Positions 6,481 to 14,968 of a stretch of 26,294 nucleotides of DNA are shown piece after piece (the first letter of the stretch is position 1; each line of letters starts with the position of its first letter). The stretch covers positions 1 to 26,294 of the forward strand of contig LWDI01000042.1 in NCBI GenBank assembly GCA_002083475.1. The letters run 5' to 3'. Position numbers and translations under genes: made by a program. This stretch comes from Proteobacteria bacterium SG_bin5 (GTDB lineage: Bacteria; Pseudomonadota; Alphaproteobacteria; Sphingomonadales; Sphingomonadaceae). The notes under the pieces were generated by a model. The model was not told where the DNA came from and did no database searches. It saw only the letters and a program-made list of their open reading frames with translations.

Positions 6481-8658
6481 TTGAAACTGCTTTTGCTCGC
6501 CGGCGCCGCCTTGGGCGCCCTCGCCATGCCTGCTTGGGCGCAGGAAATCGACGCCCCGGCCGAAGGCGCCGCGCCCGCGCCAGCGGCCGCCGCCCCCGAG
6601 CCCGACCCGCAAGCCCCGGGCGAGCAGGGCAAGGAAGTCGTCGTCTCCGCGATCGTCCCGCGCAACGAGGCGGACGTGCTCTCGGGCACCACCGTGCTCA
6701 CCGGCAGCCAGCTCAACCGCGAATTGCGCGCGACGATCGGTGAGACGCTGGCGCGCCAGCCCGGCGTCTCGGCGACCTCGTTCGGCCCCAATGCCTCGCG
6801 CCCGATTCTGCGCGGTCTGCAGGGCGAGCGCATTCGCGTGCTGACCGACGGCATCGGCTCGATCGACGTGTCGAACACTTCGGTCGACCATGCGGTGGTG
6901 ATCAACCCGCTGCTCGCCGAGCGGATCGAGGTGCTGCGCGGCCCCGTCGCGCTGCTCTATGGCTCGTCGGCGGCGGGCGGTGTCGTCAACGTGATCGACA
7001 CGCGCATCCCGCGGCGGCTGCCCGAGAACGCGGTGAGCGGCGATCTCATCGCGGGCTATGGCTCGGCCGCGACCGAGCGCTCGGTCTCGGGCCGGGTCGA
7101 TTACAAGCTGACCAACCAGCTCGTCATCACCGCCAACGGCAGCTATTTGGCGAGCGACAACGTCCGCATCGGCGGCTTCGCGCTCACCCCGCAGCGCCGC
7201 GCCGAGGCGCTCGCGAGCGCCCAGCTGCCGCAAGACCCCGATGCCGAGCCGATCGATTTCGCCGCCAACGCCGCGATCCGCGGCACGCTCCCCAACACCG
7301 CGAGCGAAACCTGGACGGTGGGCGGCGGCGCCTCACTGATCACCGACACCGGCACCTTCGGCATCGCCTACAGCCATTATGCCAGCCGCTATGGCGTGCC
7401 GATCCGCTATGCGACGCTGCCCGGCCAGGAACAGGAAGCGCCGACGCTCGATCTGCTGCAGAACCGCGTCGATCTGCGCGCCGAGATCGACGCGAAGGGG
7501 CCGGTGATCGACCAAATCCGCTTCCGCGCCGGCTATGCGCGCTATCGCCATTTCGAGCTCGAGCCCGATGGCGCGATCGGCACCGCTTTCCGCAACGCCG
7601 GGTTCGAGGGGCGGCTCGAAGTGCTCCAGACCAAGCGCGGCGCGTGGAGCGGCGCGTCGGGCGTGCAATATTTCAGCCGCGAGTTCGACGTCGAGGGCGA
7701 CGAGGCGTTCCTGCCGCGCAACAGCACGTCGCAAGTCGGCATCTTCACCACCCAGCAGCTCGATTTCGGCCGGCTGAAGGTTGAAGGCGGCGCGCGCTAC
7801 GAATGGACCGACGTGATCAGCCGCGTGGCGTTCGAGGATTTGCGCTTCCCCCGCGCCAACCGGGCGTTCGGCGCGGTTTCGGGCTCGCTCGGCGCGTCTT
7901 ACGCGCTCACCGATCAAGTACGGATCGGCCTGAACGGCTCGCGCACCGAGCGCGCGCCTTCGGCCGAGGAACTCTTCGCCAACGGTCCGCACGCCGGCAC
8001 CCAGGCCTATGAGCTCGGCAACCCCAATTTCGAGCGCGAGAAGGTCTGGTCGCTCGAAGCCACCTTCCACGCCCATGGCGACGGCTATAGCTTCGACGCT
8101 TCGGCCTATTACAACTGGTTCGACAATTTCATTTTCGAAAACCAAGTCGACCAAGGCATTTGCGAGGCGGCCGCCGCGCCGAGCGGGCGCGACGTCGATC
8201 TGCCGTGCTTCCAGCAGTTCCAGCGGTCGGCGCGCTTCTATGGGTTCGAGGCCGAGGGATCGGTGCGCGTCGCCCGGTTGCGCGGCTTCGACCTGAACCT
8301 CGATTTCATCGGCGATTACGTCCATGCCGACATCGACCGGCTGGGGCCGGTGCCGCGCATCCCCGCCGGGCGCTTCCTGGTCGGCGCCGAGGCGCAGAGC
8401 GCGCGCGCGACCGGGCGGCTCGAGGTCGAGCATGTCTTCCCGCAAACCCGCCTCGCCGCGTTCGAGACGCGCACGGCGGATTATACCTTGTTCAATGCCT
8501 CGTTCGAATTCCGGCCCTTCAGCCGCGAGCGGACGAGCATCTTGGTCAACGCGAACAATCTGCTCGACGTCAACGCACGGCGCCACGCGAGCTTCATCAA
8601 GGATTTCGCGCCGCTGCCCGGGCGCGATATTCGGGTGACTTTGCGGTTCGGGCTATAG
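6481..8658 (+). CDS. TonB-dependent outer membrane receptor, ZnuD-like
   Basis: 725 residues. A signal peptide (MKLLLLAGAALGALAMPAWAQ) is followed by a Pro/Ala-rich stretch, a TonB-box-like KEVVVSA (about residue 52), a plug domain to about 170 and a 22-strand barrel. The plug segments RPILRGLQGERIRVLTDGIGS, LLAERIEVLRGPVALLYGSSAAGGVVNVID match the ZnuD branch (zinc uptake receptor of Neisseria) rather than large siderophore receptors. ZnuD proteins often carry His-rich loops, and none is obvious here, so the substrate remains open. The C terminus reads RVTLRFGL. The start is a TTG at 6481 with AAGGG upstream; no better ATG precedes the signal peptide. It stands alone and converges with galE. 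Confidence 0.88.
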   Translation: MKLLLLAGAALGALAMPAWAQEIDAPAEGAAPAPAAAAPEPDPQAPGEQGKEVVVSAIVPRNEADVLSGTTVLTGSQLNRELRATIGETLARQPGVSATSFGPNASRPILRGLQGERIRVLTDGIGSIDVSNTSVDHAVVINPLLAERIEVLRGPVALLYGSSAAGGVVNVIDTRIPRRLPENAVSGDLIAGYGSAATERSVSGRVDYKLTNQLVITANGSYLASDNVRIGGFALTPQRRAEALASAQLPQDPDAEPIDFAANAAIRGTLPNTASETWTVGGGASLITDTGTFGIAYSHYASRYGVPIRYATLPGQEQEAPTLDLLQNRVDLRAEIDAKGPVIDQIRFRAGYARYRHFELEPDGAIGTAFRNAGFEGRLEVLQTKRGAWSGASGVQYFSREFDVEGDEAFLPRNSTSQVGIFTTQQLDFGRLKVEGGARYEWTDVISRVAFEDLRFPRANRAFGAVSGSLGASYALTDQVRIGLNGSRTERAPSAEELFANGPHAGTQAYELGNPNFEREKVWSLEATFHAHGDGYSFDASAYYNWFDNFIFENQVDQGICEAAAAPSGRDVDLPCFQQFQRSARFYGFEAEGSVRVARLRGFDLNLDFIGDYVHADIDRLGPVPRIPAGRFLVGAEAQSARATGRLEVEHVFPQTRLAAFETRTADYTLFNASFEFRPFSRERTSILVNANNLLDVNARRHASFIKDFAPLPGRDIRVTLRFGL

Positions 8659-8670
8659 CGCGGCCCCTCC

Positions 8671-8813
8671 ACCATTTGCGTGCCGCAAATGGTCCCCCTC
8701 CCCAAGCAAGCTTGGGGAAGATCGTCGAACGGCCCGCGCAAATCCTCCCCAAGCTCCGCTTGGGGAGAGGGGCGTAGGCGGACAGATCACCTGTTGGGGG
8801 CAGGTGATCCGCC
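8671..8813. repeat. Array of four hairpins between convergent genes
   Basis: The 8659-8861 spacer between the receptor gene and galE contains four successive inverted repeats. They are ACCATTTGCG/CGCAAATGGT (8671-8693); CCCCAAG/CTTGGGG (8700-8717); CTCCCCAAGC/GCTTGGGGAG (8745-8767); and GATCACCTG/CAGGTGATC (8785-8809), the last extended by outer GGCGGA/TCCGCC. The second and third are variants of one motif. They probably end transcription from both sides, and their sequences look like dispersed repeats. No gene is seen in the spacer. Confidence 0.7.
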
Positions 8814-8861
8814 GGAGCCGGCCCGCGAAGCGCGCCGTTGGCCGCAGGACGGTGGCGGGGC

Positions 8862-9848
8862 CTAGCGCGCCGCCAATTTTCGCTCCCACGCCAGCGCATG
8901 CGCCACGATCGTATCGAGATCGTCGAGCCGGGGCCGCCAGGGGAGTCGCGCCAGGATCGCGCGATTGTCGGCGACCAGCGCGTCGGGGTCACCCGCCCGG
9001 CGCCCCTCGAGCCGGCGCTCGATCCGAACGTTGGTCACCCGGTCGACCGCGTCGAGCACTTCGAGCACCGAATAGCCGCGCCCATAGCCGCAATTGAGCG
9101 TGAAACTCTCCGCCGGCGCCGCGACCAACGCGCGTAGCGCATGGACATGCGCGTCGGCGAGATCGGTGACATGGTTATAATCGCGCACGCCGGTGCCGTC
9201 GGGCGTCGCGAAATCGGTGCCGAACACGCTCACCCCCGCGCGCTTGCCCGTCGCCGCCTCGACCGCGACCTTGATCAAATGCGTCGCCCCCGCCGTCGAT
9301 TGGCCCGATCGCCCCTGCGGATCGGCGCCCGCGACGTTGAAATAGCGCAAGGCGCCATAGTTGATGGGATGCGCGGCGGCGACGTCGCGCAGCATCATCT
9401 CGGTCATCAGCTTGGAGAGACCATAAGGGTTGATCGGCGCCTTGGGCGCGTCTTCGGCGATCGGCGTTTTCTCGGGGATGCCATAGGTCGCCGCGGTCGA
9501 GCTGAAGATGAAATGCTTCACCCCCGCCACGACCGCGCTTTCGATCAGGCTGCGGCTCGCGGCGGTGTTGTTGCGATAATATTTGAGCGGATCGGTGACC
9601 GATTCGGGCACCACCACCGATCCGGCGAAATGCAGGATCGCCGCCACGCGCTGCGCGCGCAGCAGATCGACCACCGCCGGATCCTCGATCGCCATCTGGA
9701 CGAAGGTCGCGCGGGGATCGACCGCCCAGGCGAAACCGGTGACGAGATTGTCGATCACCACCACCCGGTAGCCCGCGTCGCACAGGGCGAGCACCGCATG
9801 GCTGCCGATATAGCCGGCCCCGCCCGTAACCAGCACCGCTTCGTCCAT
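8862..9848 (-). CDS. galE: UDP-glucose 4-epimerase GalE
   Basis: 328 residues, the family's normal length. It interconverts UDP-glucose and UDP-galactose in the cytoplasm with bound NAD, supplying sugar nucleotides for surface polysaccharide. The Rossmann motif is TGGAGYIGSH (residues 8-17), followed by VVVIDNLVTG, ILHFAG, the catalytic SSTAATYG serine region and YGLSK (catalytic Tyr and Lys), then RYFNVAGADP and DGTGVRDYNHVTDLADAH, typical of true GalE enzymes. The ATG at 9848 is preceded by AAAGGGA with four to five bases spacing. It is divergent from msrA with a 65-bp shared spacer. Because a GT-C/UbiA sugar module lies further right, it may feed glycan synthesis, but the two are not linked here. 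Confidence 0.94.
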   Translation of the reverse strand: MDEAVLVTGGAGYIGSHAVLALCDAGYRVVVIDNLVTGFAWAVDPRATFVQMAIEDPAVVDLLRAQRVAAILHFAGSVVVPESVTDPLKYYRNNTAASRSLIESAVVAGVKHFIFSSTAATYGIPEKTPIAEDAPKAPINPYGLSKLMTEMMLRDVAAAHPINYGALRYFNVAGADPQGRSGQSTAGATHLIKVAVEAATGKRAGVSVFGTDFATPDGTGVRDYNHVTDLADAHVHALRALVAAPAESFTLNCGYGRGYSVLEVLDAVDRVTNVRIERRLEGRRAGDPDALVADNRAILARLPWRPRLDDLDTIVAHALAWERKLAAR

Positions 9849-9913
9849 CGTATCCCTTTCGATTTCGCCCCCAGGCTTCCTATCTAGGCGGGCGAGGATG
9901 TGAAGGAGCTTTT

Positions 9914-10462
9914 ATGCGAACCGAAACCGCGACCCTGGCCGGAGGTTGCTTCTGGTGCACCGAGGCCGTGTTCAACGACGTGATCGGGGTCGAGCGCGTC
10001 GAAAGCGGCTATATCGGCGGCCATGTCGCCAACCCCAGCTATCGCCAAGTGTGCGGCGGCGACACCGGCCATGCCGAGGCGATCCGCGTGACCTTCGACG
10101 CCGACCAAGTGAGCTATGGCGAGCTGCTCGACATTTTCTTCGCGACGCATGATCCGACCCAGCTCAACCGCCAGGGCAATGACGTGGGGACGCAATATCG
10201 CTCGGCGATCTTCCCCCATTCGGACGAACAGCGCGAAGAAGCCAAGGCGGCGATCGCGCGCGCGGCGGCGAATTGGCCCGCGCCGATCGTGACGACGATC
10301 GAGCCCTTGTCCGATTGGTATGTCGCCGAGGATTATCACCAGGAATATTGGCAGGGCGACGGCCAGCGTAACCCCTATTGCATCGCGGTGATCCCGCCCA
10401 AGCTCAACAAGCTGCGCAAGAGCTTTGCGGCGCGGTCGAAGTCGGTGCAAGCGGCGGGGTGA
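9914..10462 (+). CDS. msrA: Peptide-methionine (S)-S-oxide reductase MsrA
   Basis: 182 residues. It repairs methionine S-sulfoxide in proteins, reduced in turn by thioredoxin. The catalytic motif GGCFWCTEAVF places the nucleophilic Cys at residue 12. Further family signatures are ESGYIGGHVANPSYRQVCGGDTGHAEAIRV (with a second Cys), FFATHDPTQLNRQGNDVGTQYRS, and AEDYHQEYW near the C terminus. The ATG at 9914 follows GAAGGAG at good distance. It is the last GC-rich gene before the AT-rich patch and has no obvious operon partner. Confidence 0.95.
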   Translation: MRTETATLAGGCFWCTEAVFNDVIGVERVESGYIGGHVANPSYRQVCGGDTGHAEAIRVTFDADQVSYGELLDIFFATHDPTQLNRQGNDVGTQYRSAIFPHSDEQREEAKAAIARAAANWPAPIVTTIEPLSDWYVAEDYHQEYWQGDGQRNPYCIAVIPPKLNKLRKSFAARSKSVQAAG

Positions 10463-10583
10463 GGGTGCTATCGCGCTGATTTCAAATGTTTCTGGTATCG
10501 GGGACAGGCCGCAACCGAGCAGTATCCTTAACGCGAGGGGACGAAGAAGGCATCGCCGTGGTTGCGAGCTAGAACGATAACAC

Positions 10584-10610
10584 TTGACTTCAAGCGACGG
10601 ATTCTTTAAT
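10584..10610 (+). promoter_or_regulatory. Weak candidate promoter for the FKBP-like gene
   Basis: TTGACT at 10584-10589 and TTTAAT at 10605-10610 lie about 75 bases before the FKBP-like start, inside the AT-rich patch. Each box matches consensus well, but the 15-base spacer is short. An alternative TAATAA at 10607 gives a 17-base spacer with a poorer -10. AT-rich DNA offers many chance matches, so this is tentative. Confidence 0.25.
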
Positions 10611-10682
10611 AATAAACATCCATTTAATCTTTATCGAAAGAAAGTTATTATCTATTTGAATCACCTTTAGGGGAATAATACA

Positions 10683-11345
10683 TTGGCGATATTGATCGAG
10701 TTTTTTTGGCTTTCTCTAAGTGGGTTGGTATTTATTCTAAGTTCTGGAATTTTTTATCGCAACCGTCATGGAAACAATTTATTTCTAATGACAATCGTTG
10801 GCATATTTGCCATTGCGTCGACTCTATCGTTCTTTTGGTCGTTACCTCAGTTATTATCTAGTCTTAATTTCAATCCTGGATTGAAACCAGCCGACCCCGT
10901 GACCGCCTTCCTAGCGAACAACAAGCGCCAACCAGGCGTAATTGAAACTGCGTCCGGTCTTCAATACAAAATTCTGTCGGCGGGCGATCCTATTGGCGCA
11001 ACGCCGGCAGACAGCGATACGGCTTACGTCGACTATACCGGCACACGCCTCGATGGCTCACTCTTTGACGGCCCTCAGAAATCGGCGGCTGTATGGATCG
11101 GCTTTTCAATGCCTGGTCTCCGGGAAGGTTTCAAGTTAATGCGCGCTGGCGATCAATATAGATTTTGGATAAAGCCAAGTTTAGCTTGCAAACATGTGTC
11201 AGGACAAAGAGAATTAAATAAGTCTATTGTCATTTATACGGTCAAAATGAATACATACATCGCCAATTCTATTTTACGAGAGCAAAGAAAGGCTCAAGGG
11301 CCGGGCCCTTTAATTTCATTTGGACCTTTCTCATGCTTTCCATAG
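10683..11345 (+). CDS. Membrane-anchored FKBP-like peptidyl-prolyl isomerase, AT-rich gene
   Basis: 220 residues in a gene whose base composition is clearly lower in GC than every neighbour. Two hydrophobic helices (about residues 3-24 and 32-55) precede a linker AFLANNKRQPGVIETASGLQYKIL, like the lead-in of FkpA/Mip-type secreted isomerases. An FKBP core follows: AYVDYTGTRLDGSLFDG, PGLREGFKLMRAGDQYRFWIKPSLA, then SIVIYTVKMNTY in place of the final strand. The loop between 'PSLA' and the last strand is altered and lacks the usual YG, so activity is uncertain. The start is a TTG at 10683 after AGGGGA. The tail KAQGPGPLISFGPFSCFP has no match I know. Likely acquired or assembled by transfer. 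Confidence 0.72.
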   Translation: MAILIEFFWLSLSGLVFILSSGIFYRNRHGNNLFLMTIVGIFAIASTLSFFWSLPQLLSSLNFNPGLKPADPVTAFLANNKRQPGVIETASGLQYKILSAGDPIGATPADSDTAYVDYTGTRLDGSLFDGPQKSAAVWIGFSMPGLREGFKLMRAGDQYRFWIKPSLACKHVSGQRELNKSIVIYTVKMNTYIANSILREQRKAQGPGPLISFGPFSCFP

Positions 11346-11350
11346 AACGG

Positions 11351-11368
11351 AAACAATTTACATTGTTT
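11351..11368. terminator. AT-rich hairpin after the FKBP-like gene
   Basis: AAACAAT/ATTGTTT (11351-11357 and 11362-11368) flank a 4-nt loop directly after the FKBP-like stop codon. The stem is AT-only apart from two pairs and there is no long T-run after it, so it is at best a weak terminator. It lies between convergent genes. Confidence 0.3.
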
Positions 11369-11427
11369 AACGGTCCGAAATATCGACGGCATGAGCAAAC
11401 TTTAGGCTCTTCGCTGATCTGCCAACT

Positions 11428-12165
11428 TTACTTCGATGCCAAATCCCCCTCGATCGGCGGCCGCGCCGGCACATCCGCCCCGAGCGCGCGATAAACGATC
11501 CCCCCCAGCACCCCGCCCACAATCGGCGCGACCCAGAATAGCCAGAGTTGCGCGAGCGCCCAGCCGCCCACCAAGATCGCGGGGCCGGTCGAGCGTGCGG
11601 GATTGACCGAGGTGTTGGTCACCGGGATGCTGATCAAGTGGATGAGCGTCAGCCCCAGCCCGATCGCGATCGGCGCGAAACCGGCGGGGGCGCGGCCGTC
11701 GGTCGATCCCATGATGATGATCAGGAACATGAAGGTCATCACCACCTCGGTCACGAACCCCGCGACCAGCGAATAATGCCCCGGCGAATGCGCGTCGAAG
11801 CCGTTGGCGGCGAAACCGCTCGCGACCAGATCGAACCCCGGCGCGCCGCCCGCGATCATCGCGAGCACGCCCGCGCCCGCGATCGCGCCGAGCAGCTGCG
11901 CGATCACGTAGAGCGGCACGTCCTTCGCCGGAAAACGCCCGCCCGCGACCAGCCCGATCGTCACCGCCGGATTGAGGTGGCAGCCCGAGATATGGCCGAT
12001 CGCATAAGCCATCGTCAGCACGGTGAGGCCAAAGGCGAGCGACACGCCCGCGAGGCCGATGCCGACTTGCGGGAAAGCGGCGGCGAGCACCGCGCTGCCG
12101 CAGCCGCCGAGCACCAGCCAAAAAGTGCCGATCAATTCCGCGAGACCGCGCCGTGCCCTGTCCAT
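11428..12165 (-). CDS. aqpZ: Aquaporin Z, water channel
   Basis: 245 residues of typical MIP-family layout with six membrane helices. The two pore motifs are HLNPAVT (about residues 64-70) and NPARSTGPA (second half). The N terminus reads AELIGTFWLVLGGCGSAVLAAAFP, as in AqpZ, and GGWALAQLWLFWVAPIVGG near the end is also characteristic. A small residue set around the second NPA fits a water channel rather than a glycerol facilitator. The ATG at 12165 has GGGAGGG about six bases upstream. The Sua5 gene ends 56 bp upstream on the same strand, so a joint transcript is possible, though an inverted repeat lies in the gap. Confidence 0.94.
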   Translation of the reverse strand: MDRARRGLAELIGTFWLVLGGCGSAVLAAAFPQVGIGLAGVSLAFGLTVLTMAYAIGHISGCHLNPAVTIGLVAGGRFPAKDVPLYVIAQLLGAIAGAGVLAMIAGGAPGFDLVASGFAANGFDAHSPGHYSLVAGFVTEVVMTFMFLIIIMGSTDGRAPAGFAPIAIGLGLTLIHLISIPVTNTSVNPARSTGPAILVGGWALAQLWLFWVAPIVGGVLGGIVYRALGADVPARPPIEGDLASK

Positions 12166-12179
12166 CGCTCACCCTCCCC

Positions 12180-12202
12180 CGAGTTGGCGCGAGAATAACT
12201 CG
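12180..12202. repeat. Inverted repeat upstream of aqpZ
   Basis: CGAGTT/AACTCG (12180-12185 and 12197-12202, 11-nt spacer) lies directly upstream of the aqpZ ribosome binding site. It could be an operator or a hairpin ending the Sua5 transcript; there is no T-run to favour the latter. Confidence 0.3.
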
Positions 12203-12221
12203 TTTCGGTGACGGCGAAAAG

Positions 12222-13160
12222 TCAATGCGCCGCGCGCGCCAGCCGGTCGTTGATCGCCGCGCCCAGCCCCTCGCCCGGCACCGGCGCCACCGCGATCCGC
12301 GCGCGCGCGCTCGCGTCGGCGCGGTGGAGGCAATCGAAGAGCCGCGCCGCCGCCTCGGCCAGGTCGCCGGCGGGCGAGAGGCTGTCGTCGCCAGCCACCG
12401 CGCCGAAGCCGATCAACCATTCGTCGGCGCGGGATTCCAGCGCGTTCAGCCGCAGCTTTTTGGCGGGCGCATAATGGCTCGCGAGCTGCCCCGGCGCGAT
12501 GATCCCGCCCGGCGCCTGCCCCAGCGGCGCGCCGAGCACGGCTTCGATCGCCTCGGCGGCGATCGGCCCGGGGCGGAGCAGGCGCGGCGCCTCGCCGGTC
12601 AAGACGATCGTCGATTCGAGGCCCGCGGGCGTCGGCCCGTCGTCGAGCACCAGTGGGATGCGCCCGTCGAGCGAGGCGAGCACATGCGCGGCGCGCGTCG
12701 GGCTGATCCGCCCGCTCGCATTGGCCGAGGGCGCCGCGAGCGGCCGCCCGCTCGCCGCGAGCAAAGCGCGCATCGCCCGGTGGGCGGGCACGCGCAGCGC
12801 GATCGTCGCGAGCCCCGCGGTCGCGAGCGAGGCGATCGCCGCTCCCGCGCGTCGCGGCACGACCAGGGTCAGCGGCCCCGGCCAAAAAGCGGCGGCGAGC
12901 GCGCGCGCGCCCGCGTCGAACACCCCCAAGGCCTCGGCCGCGCCGAGATCGGGCACGTGAACGATCAGCGGGTTGAAGCTCGGCCGCCCCTTGGCTTCGT
13001 AAATCCGCGCGACCGCCGCGCCGTCGCCCGCATCGGCGGCGAGGCCATAGACCGTCTCGGTCGGCACCGCGACCGGCTGGCCGTCGGCGATCAGCCGCGC
13101 CGCGAGAGCGACCGCTTCCGGACCAAAGGCCAGGCACCGCGTTTGGATTGGATGCGCCAC
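12222..13160 (-). CDS. L-threonylcarbamoyladenylate synthase (Sua5 type)
   Basis: 312 residues. It makes threonylcarbamoyl-AMP from threonine, bicarbonate and ATP, the precursor of the universal t6A37 tRNA modification. The YrdC/TsaC domain occupies about 1-205: QPVAVPTETVYGLAADA, KGRPSFNPLIVHV, FWPGPLTLVVPRR, RVPAHRAMRALLAASGRPLAAPSANASG and STIVLTGEAPRLLRPG. Then comes a linker with GGIIAPGQLASHYAPAKKLRLNA and a C-terminal Sua5 domain, so it is the long Sua5 form rather than short TsaC. The start is a GTG at 13160 with no strong Shine-Dalgarno. It is divergent from the acyl-CoA dehydrogenase; GCGCTATAGCGC, a perfect 12-bp palindrome, lies at 13167-13178 in the 47-bp spacer. Confidence 0.92.
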   Translation of the reverse strand: MAHPIQTRCLAFGPEAVALAARLIADGQPVAVPTETVYGLAADAGDGAAVARIYEAKGRPSFNPLIVHVPDLGAAEALGVFDAGARALAAAFWPGPLTLVVPRRAGAAIASLATAGLATIALRVPAHRAMRALLAASGRPLAAPSANASGRISPTRAAHVLASLDGRIPLVLDDGPTPAGLESTIVLTGEAPRLLRPGPIAAEAIEAVLGAPLGQAPGGIIAPGQLASHYAPAKKLRLNALESRADEWLIGFGAVAGDDSLSPAGDLAEAAARLFDCLHRADASARARIAVAPVPGEGLGAAINDRLARAAH

Positions 13161-13207
13161 GCCCGCGCGCTATAGCGCCGCCAAGAGCTGGACAAGAGAG
13201 GACCGCC

Positions 13208-14929
13208 ATGAGCTTCACCGCCGCCGTCGCCGATCAGCGCTTCGTGCTCGCGCATATCGCCGGGATCGGCGCGCTCGCCGAGACCGAGCGCTTCGCCGCC
13301 GCCACCCCCGATGTGGTCGAGGCGGTGCTCGAAGGCGCGGGCCAATTCGCGGCGGGCGAATGGGCGCCCTTGTCGCGGATCGGCGACACCGTCGGCGCGC
13401 GCTGGACGCCCGAAGGCGTGGTGATGCCCGAGGGCTATCGCGCGGCGTATCAGGCCTATGTCGAGGGCGGCTGGGGGACGATCGGCGTGCCCGAGGCGTT
13501 CGGCGGCCAGGGCCTGCCCTTCCTGCTGCAAACCGCAGTGCTCGAAACGCTCGGCGCGGCGAACGTCGGCTTCGCGCTCGCGCCCACGCTCACCGTCGGC
13601 GCGATCGAGGCGCTCGCGCACCACGGCAGCCCCGAGCAGCAGGCGCTGTATCTGCCGCACCTCGCGACCGGCGCCTGGACCGGCACGATGAACTTGACCG
13701 AACCCCAGGCGGGCTCGGACGTGGGCGCGGTGCGCGCCAAGGCCGAGCCGCGCGGCGACGGGACCTATGCGATCTCGGGCCAGAAAATCTACATCAGCTT
13801 CGGCGATCACGACATGGCCGAGAATATCGTCCATCTCGTCCTCGCGCGCACCCCCGATGCACCGCCGGGCACCAAGGGGCTGTCGCTCTTCCTGGTGCCG
13901 AAGTACCGCCTCGACGCCGAGGGCAAGCCGGGCGCGTTCAACGACGTGCGCGTCGTCTCGATCGAGCATAAGCTGGGCCTCCACGCCTCGCCCACCTGCG
14001 TGCTGTCGTTCGGCGATAACGGCGACTGCCTCGGCACGCTGATCGGCCCCGAATATGGCGGGATGCGCTGCATGTTCACGATGATGAACAACGCGCGGCT
14101 GAACGTCGGCTTGCAGGGCGTGCAGATCGCCGAGCGCGCGACCCAGGCCGCCGTCGCTTATGCGCGCGAGCGGGTGCAGAGCGCGCGCGCCGGGCATGGC
14201 GGCGCGCCGGTCGCGATCATCGAGCATCCCGACGTCCGCCGGATGCTGATGCGGATGAAGGCGCAGACCCAGGCCGCGCGCGCGCTGGTGTATCTGGCGG
14301 CGGCGCAGGTCGATCGCGCGGCGCTGGGCGAGCCGGGCGCGCAAGCGCGGCTCGATCTGCTCACCCCGCTCGCCAAGGCGCATGGCACCGATATCGGCTG
14401 CGAAGTGTCGAGCCTTGCCATCCAGGTGCATGGCGGCATGGGCTATATCGAGGAAACCGGCGTCGCCCAGCATTTCCGCGACGCGCGCATCACCCCGATT
14501 TACGAAGGCACCAACGGCATCCAGGCCGCCGACCTCGTCGGGCGCAAGCTGAGCATGGACAATGGCGGCGTGGTGCTCGGCCTGATCGCCGAGATGCGCG
14601 GCGCGGCGGCGGATGACGGGCTGGGACGGCTGATCGACGCGTGCGAGCGCGTCGCGCGGCGGCTGCTCACCGCCGATATCGAGGATCGGCTGGCGGCGAG
14701 CTATCCCTTCCTGACGATGCTGTCGACGGCGGTGTGCGGCTGGCTGATGGAGCGCCAGGGCCGGGCGGCGCAATCGGCCGAGGGCGATCCGGCGTTCCTG
14801 GCGATGAAGCGCGCGGTGTGCGATTTCTACGTGGCGCAGATCGTGCCCGAGGCGCTGGGGCTGGAAGCGGCCGCCTCGGCGAGCGCGGCACCGCTTTATG
14901 CTTTGGAGCCTGCGGCGTTCGCGGCTTGA
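13208..14929 (+). CDS. Acyl-CoA dehydrogenase, long DmdC-like subfamily
   Basis: 573 residues, longer than the usual 380-400 because of an extra C-terminal domain, as in the 3-methylmercaptopropionyl-CoA dehydrogenase (DmdC) branch and related FadE-type enzymes. FAD-dependent alpha,beta-dehydrogenation of an acyl-CoA is the family reaction. Visible are GTIGVPEAFGGQGLP, MNLTEPQAGSDVGAV (flavin contact), GQKIYISFGDHDM, EHKLGLHASPTC, MNNARLNVGLQGVQIAERA, and QVHGGMGYIEETGVAQHFRDARITPIYEGTNGIQ with the catalytic Glu near residue 433. DMSP metabolism should not be assumed, since many such paralogues exist in sphingomonads. The ATG at 13208 follows AGAGGA; upstream codons in frame belong to the Sua5 shadow. 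Confidence 0.92.
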   Translation: MSFTAAVADQRFVLAHIAGIGALAETERFAAATPDVVEAVLEGAGQFAAGEWAPLSRIGDTVGARWTPEGVVMPEGYRAAYQAYVEGGWGTIGVPEAFGGQGLPFLLQTAVLETLGAANVGFALAPTLTVGAIEALAHHGSPEQQALYLPHLATGAWTGTMNLTEPQAGSDVGAVRAKAEPRGDGTYAISGQKIYISFGDHDMAENIVHLVLARTPDAPPGTKGLSLFLVPKYRLDAEGKPGAFNDVRVVSIEHKLGLHASPTCVLSFGDNGDCLGTLIGPEYGGMRCMFTMMNNARLNVGLQGVQIAERATQAAVAYARERVQSARAGHGGAPVAIIEHPDVRRMLMRMKAQTQAARALVYLAAAQVDRAALGEPGAQARLDLLTPLAKAHGTDIGCEVSSLAIQVHGGMGYIEETGVAQHFRDARITPIYEGTNGIQAADLVGRKLSMDNGGVVLGLIAEMRGAAADDGLGRLIDACERVARRLLTADIEDRLAASYPFLTMLSTAVCGWLMERQGRAAQSAEGDPAFLAMKRAVCDFYVAQIVPEALGLEAAASASAAPLYALEPAAFAA

Positions 14930-14968
14930 GTTTTTGGTTCATGCGGCGGGGCCGAGGAAGAAGAATTT

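Noticed and set aside
10580..11400. The AT-rich patch as part of an integrated phage or insertion sequence
   Set aside because: No integrase, transposase, terminal inverted repeats or target duplication could be seen; only an FKBP-like gene is present.
13091..14773. A 560-codon open frame on the minus strand
   Set aside because: Antisense to the acyl-CoA dehydrogenase, with low-complexity composition and no motif.
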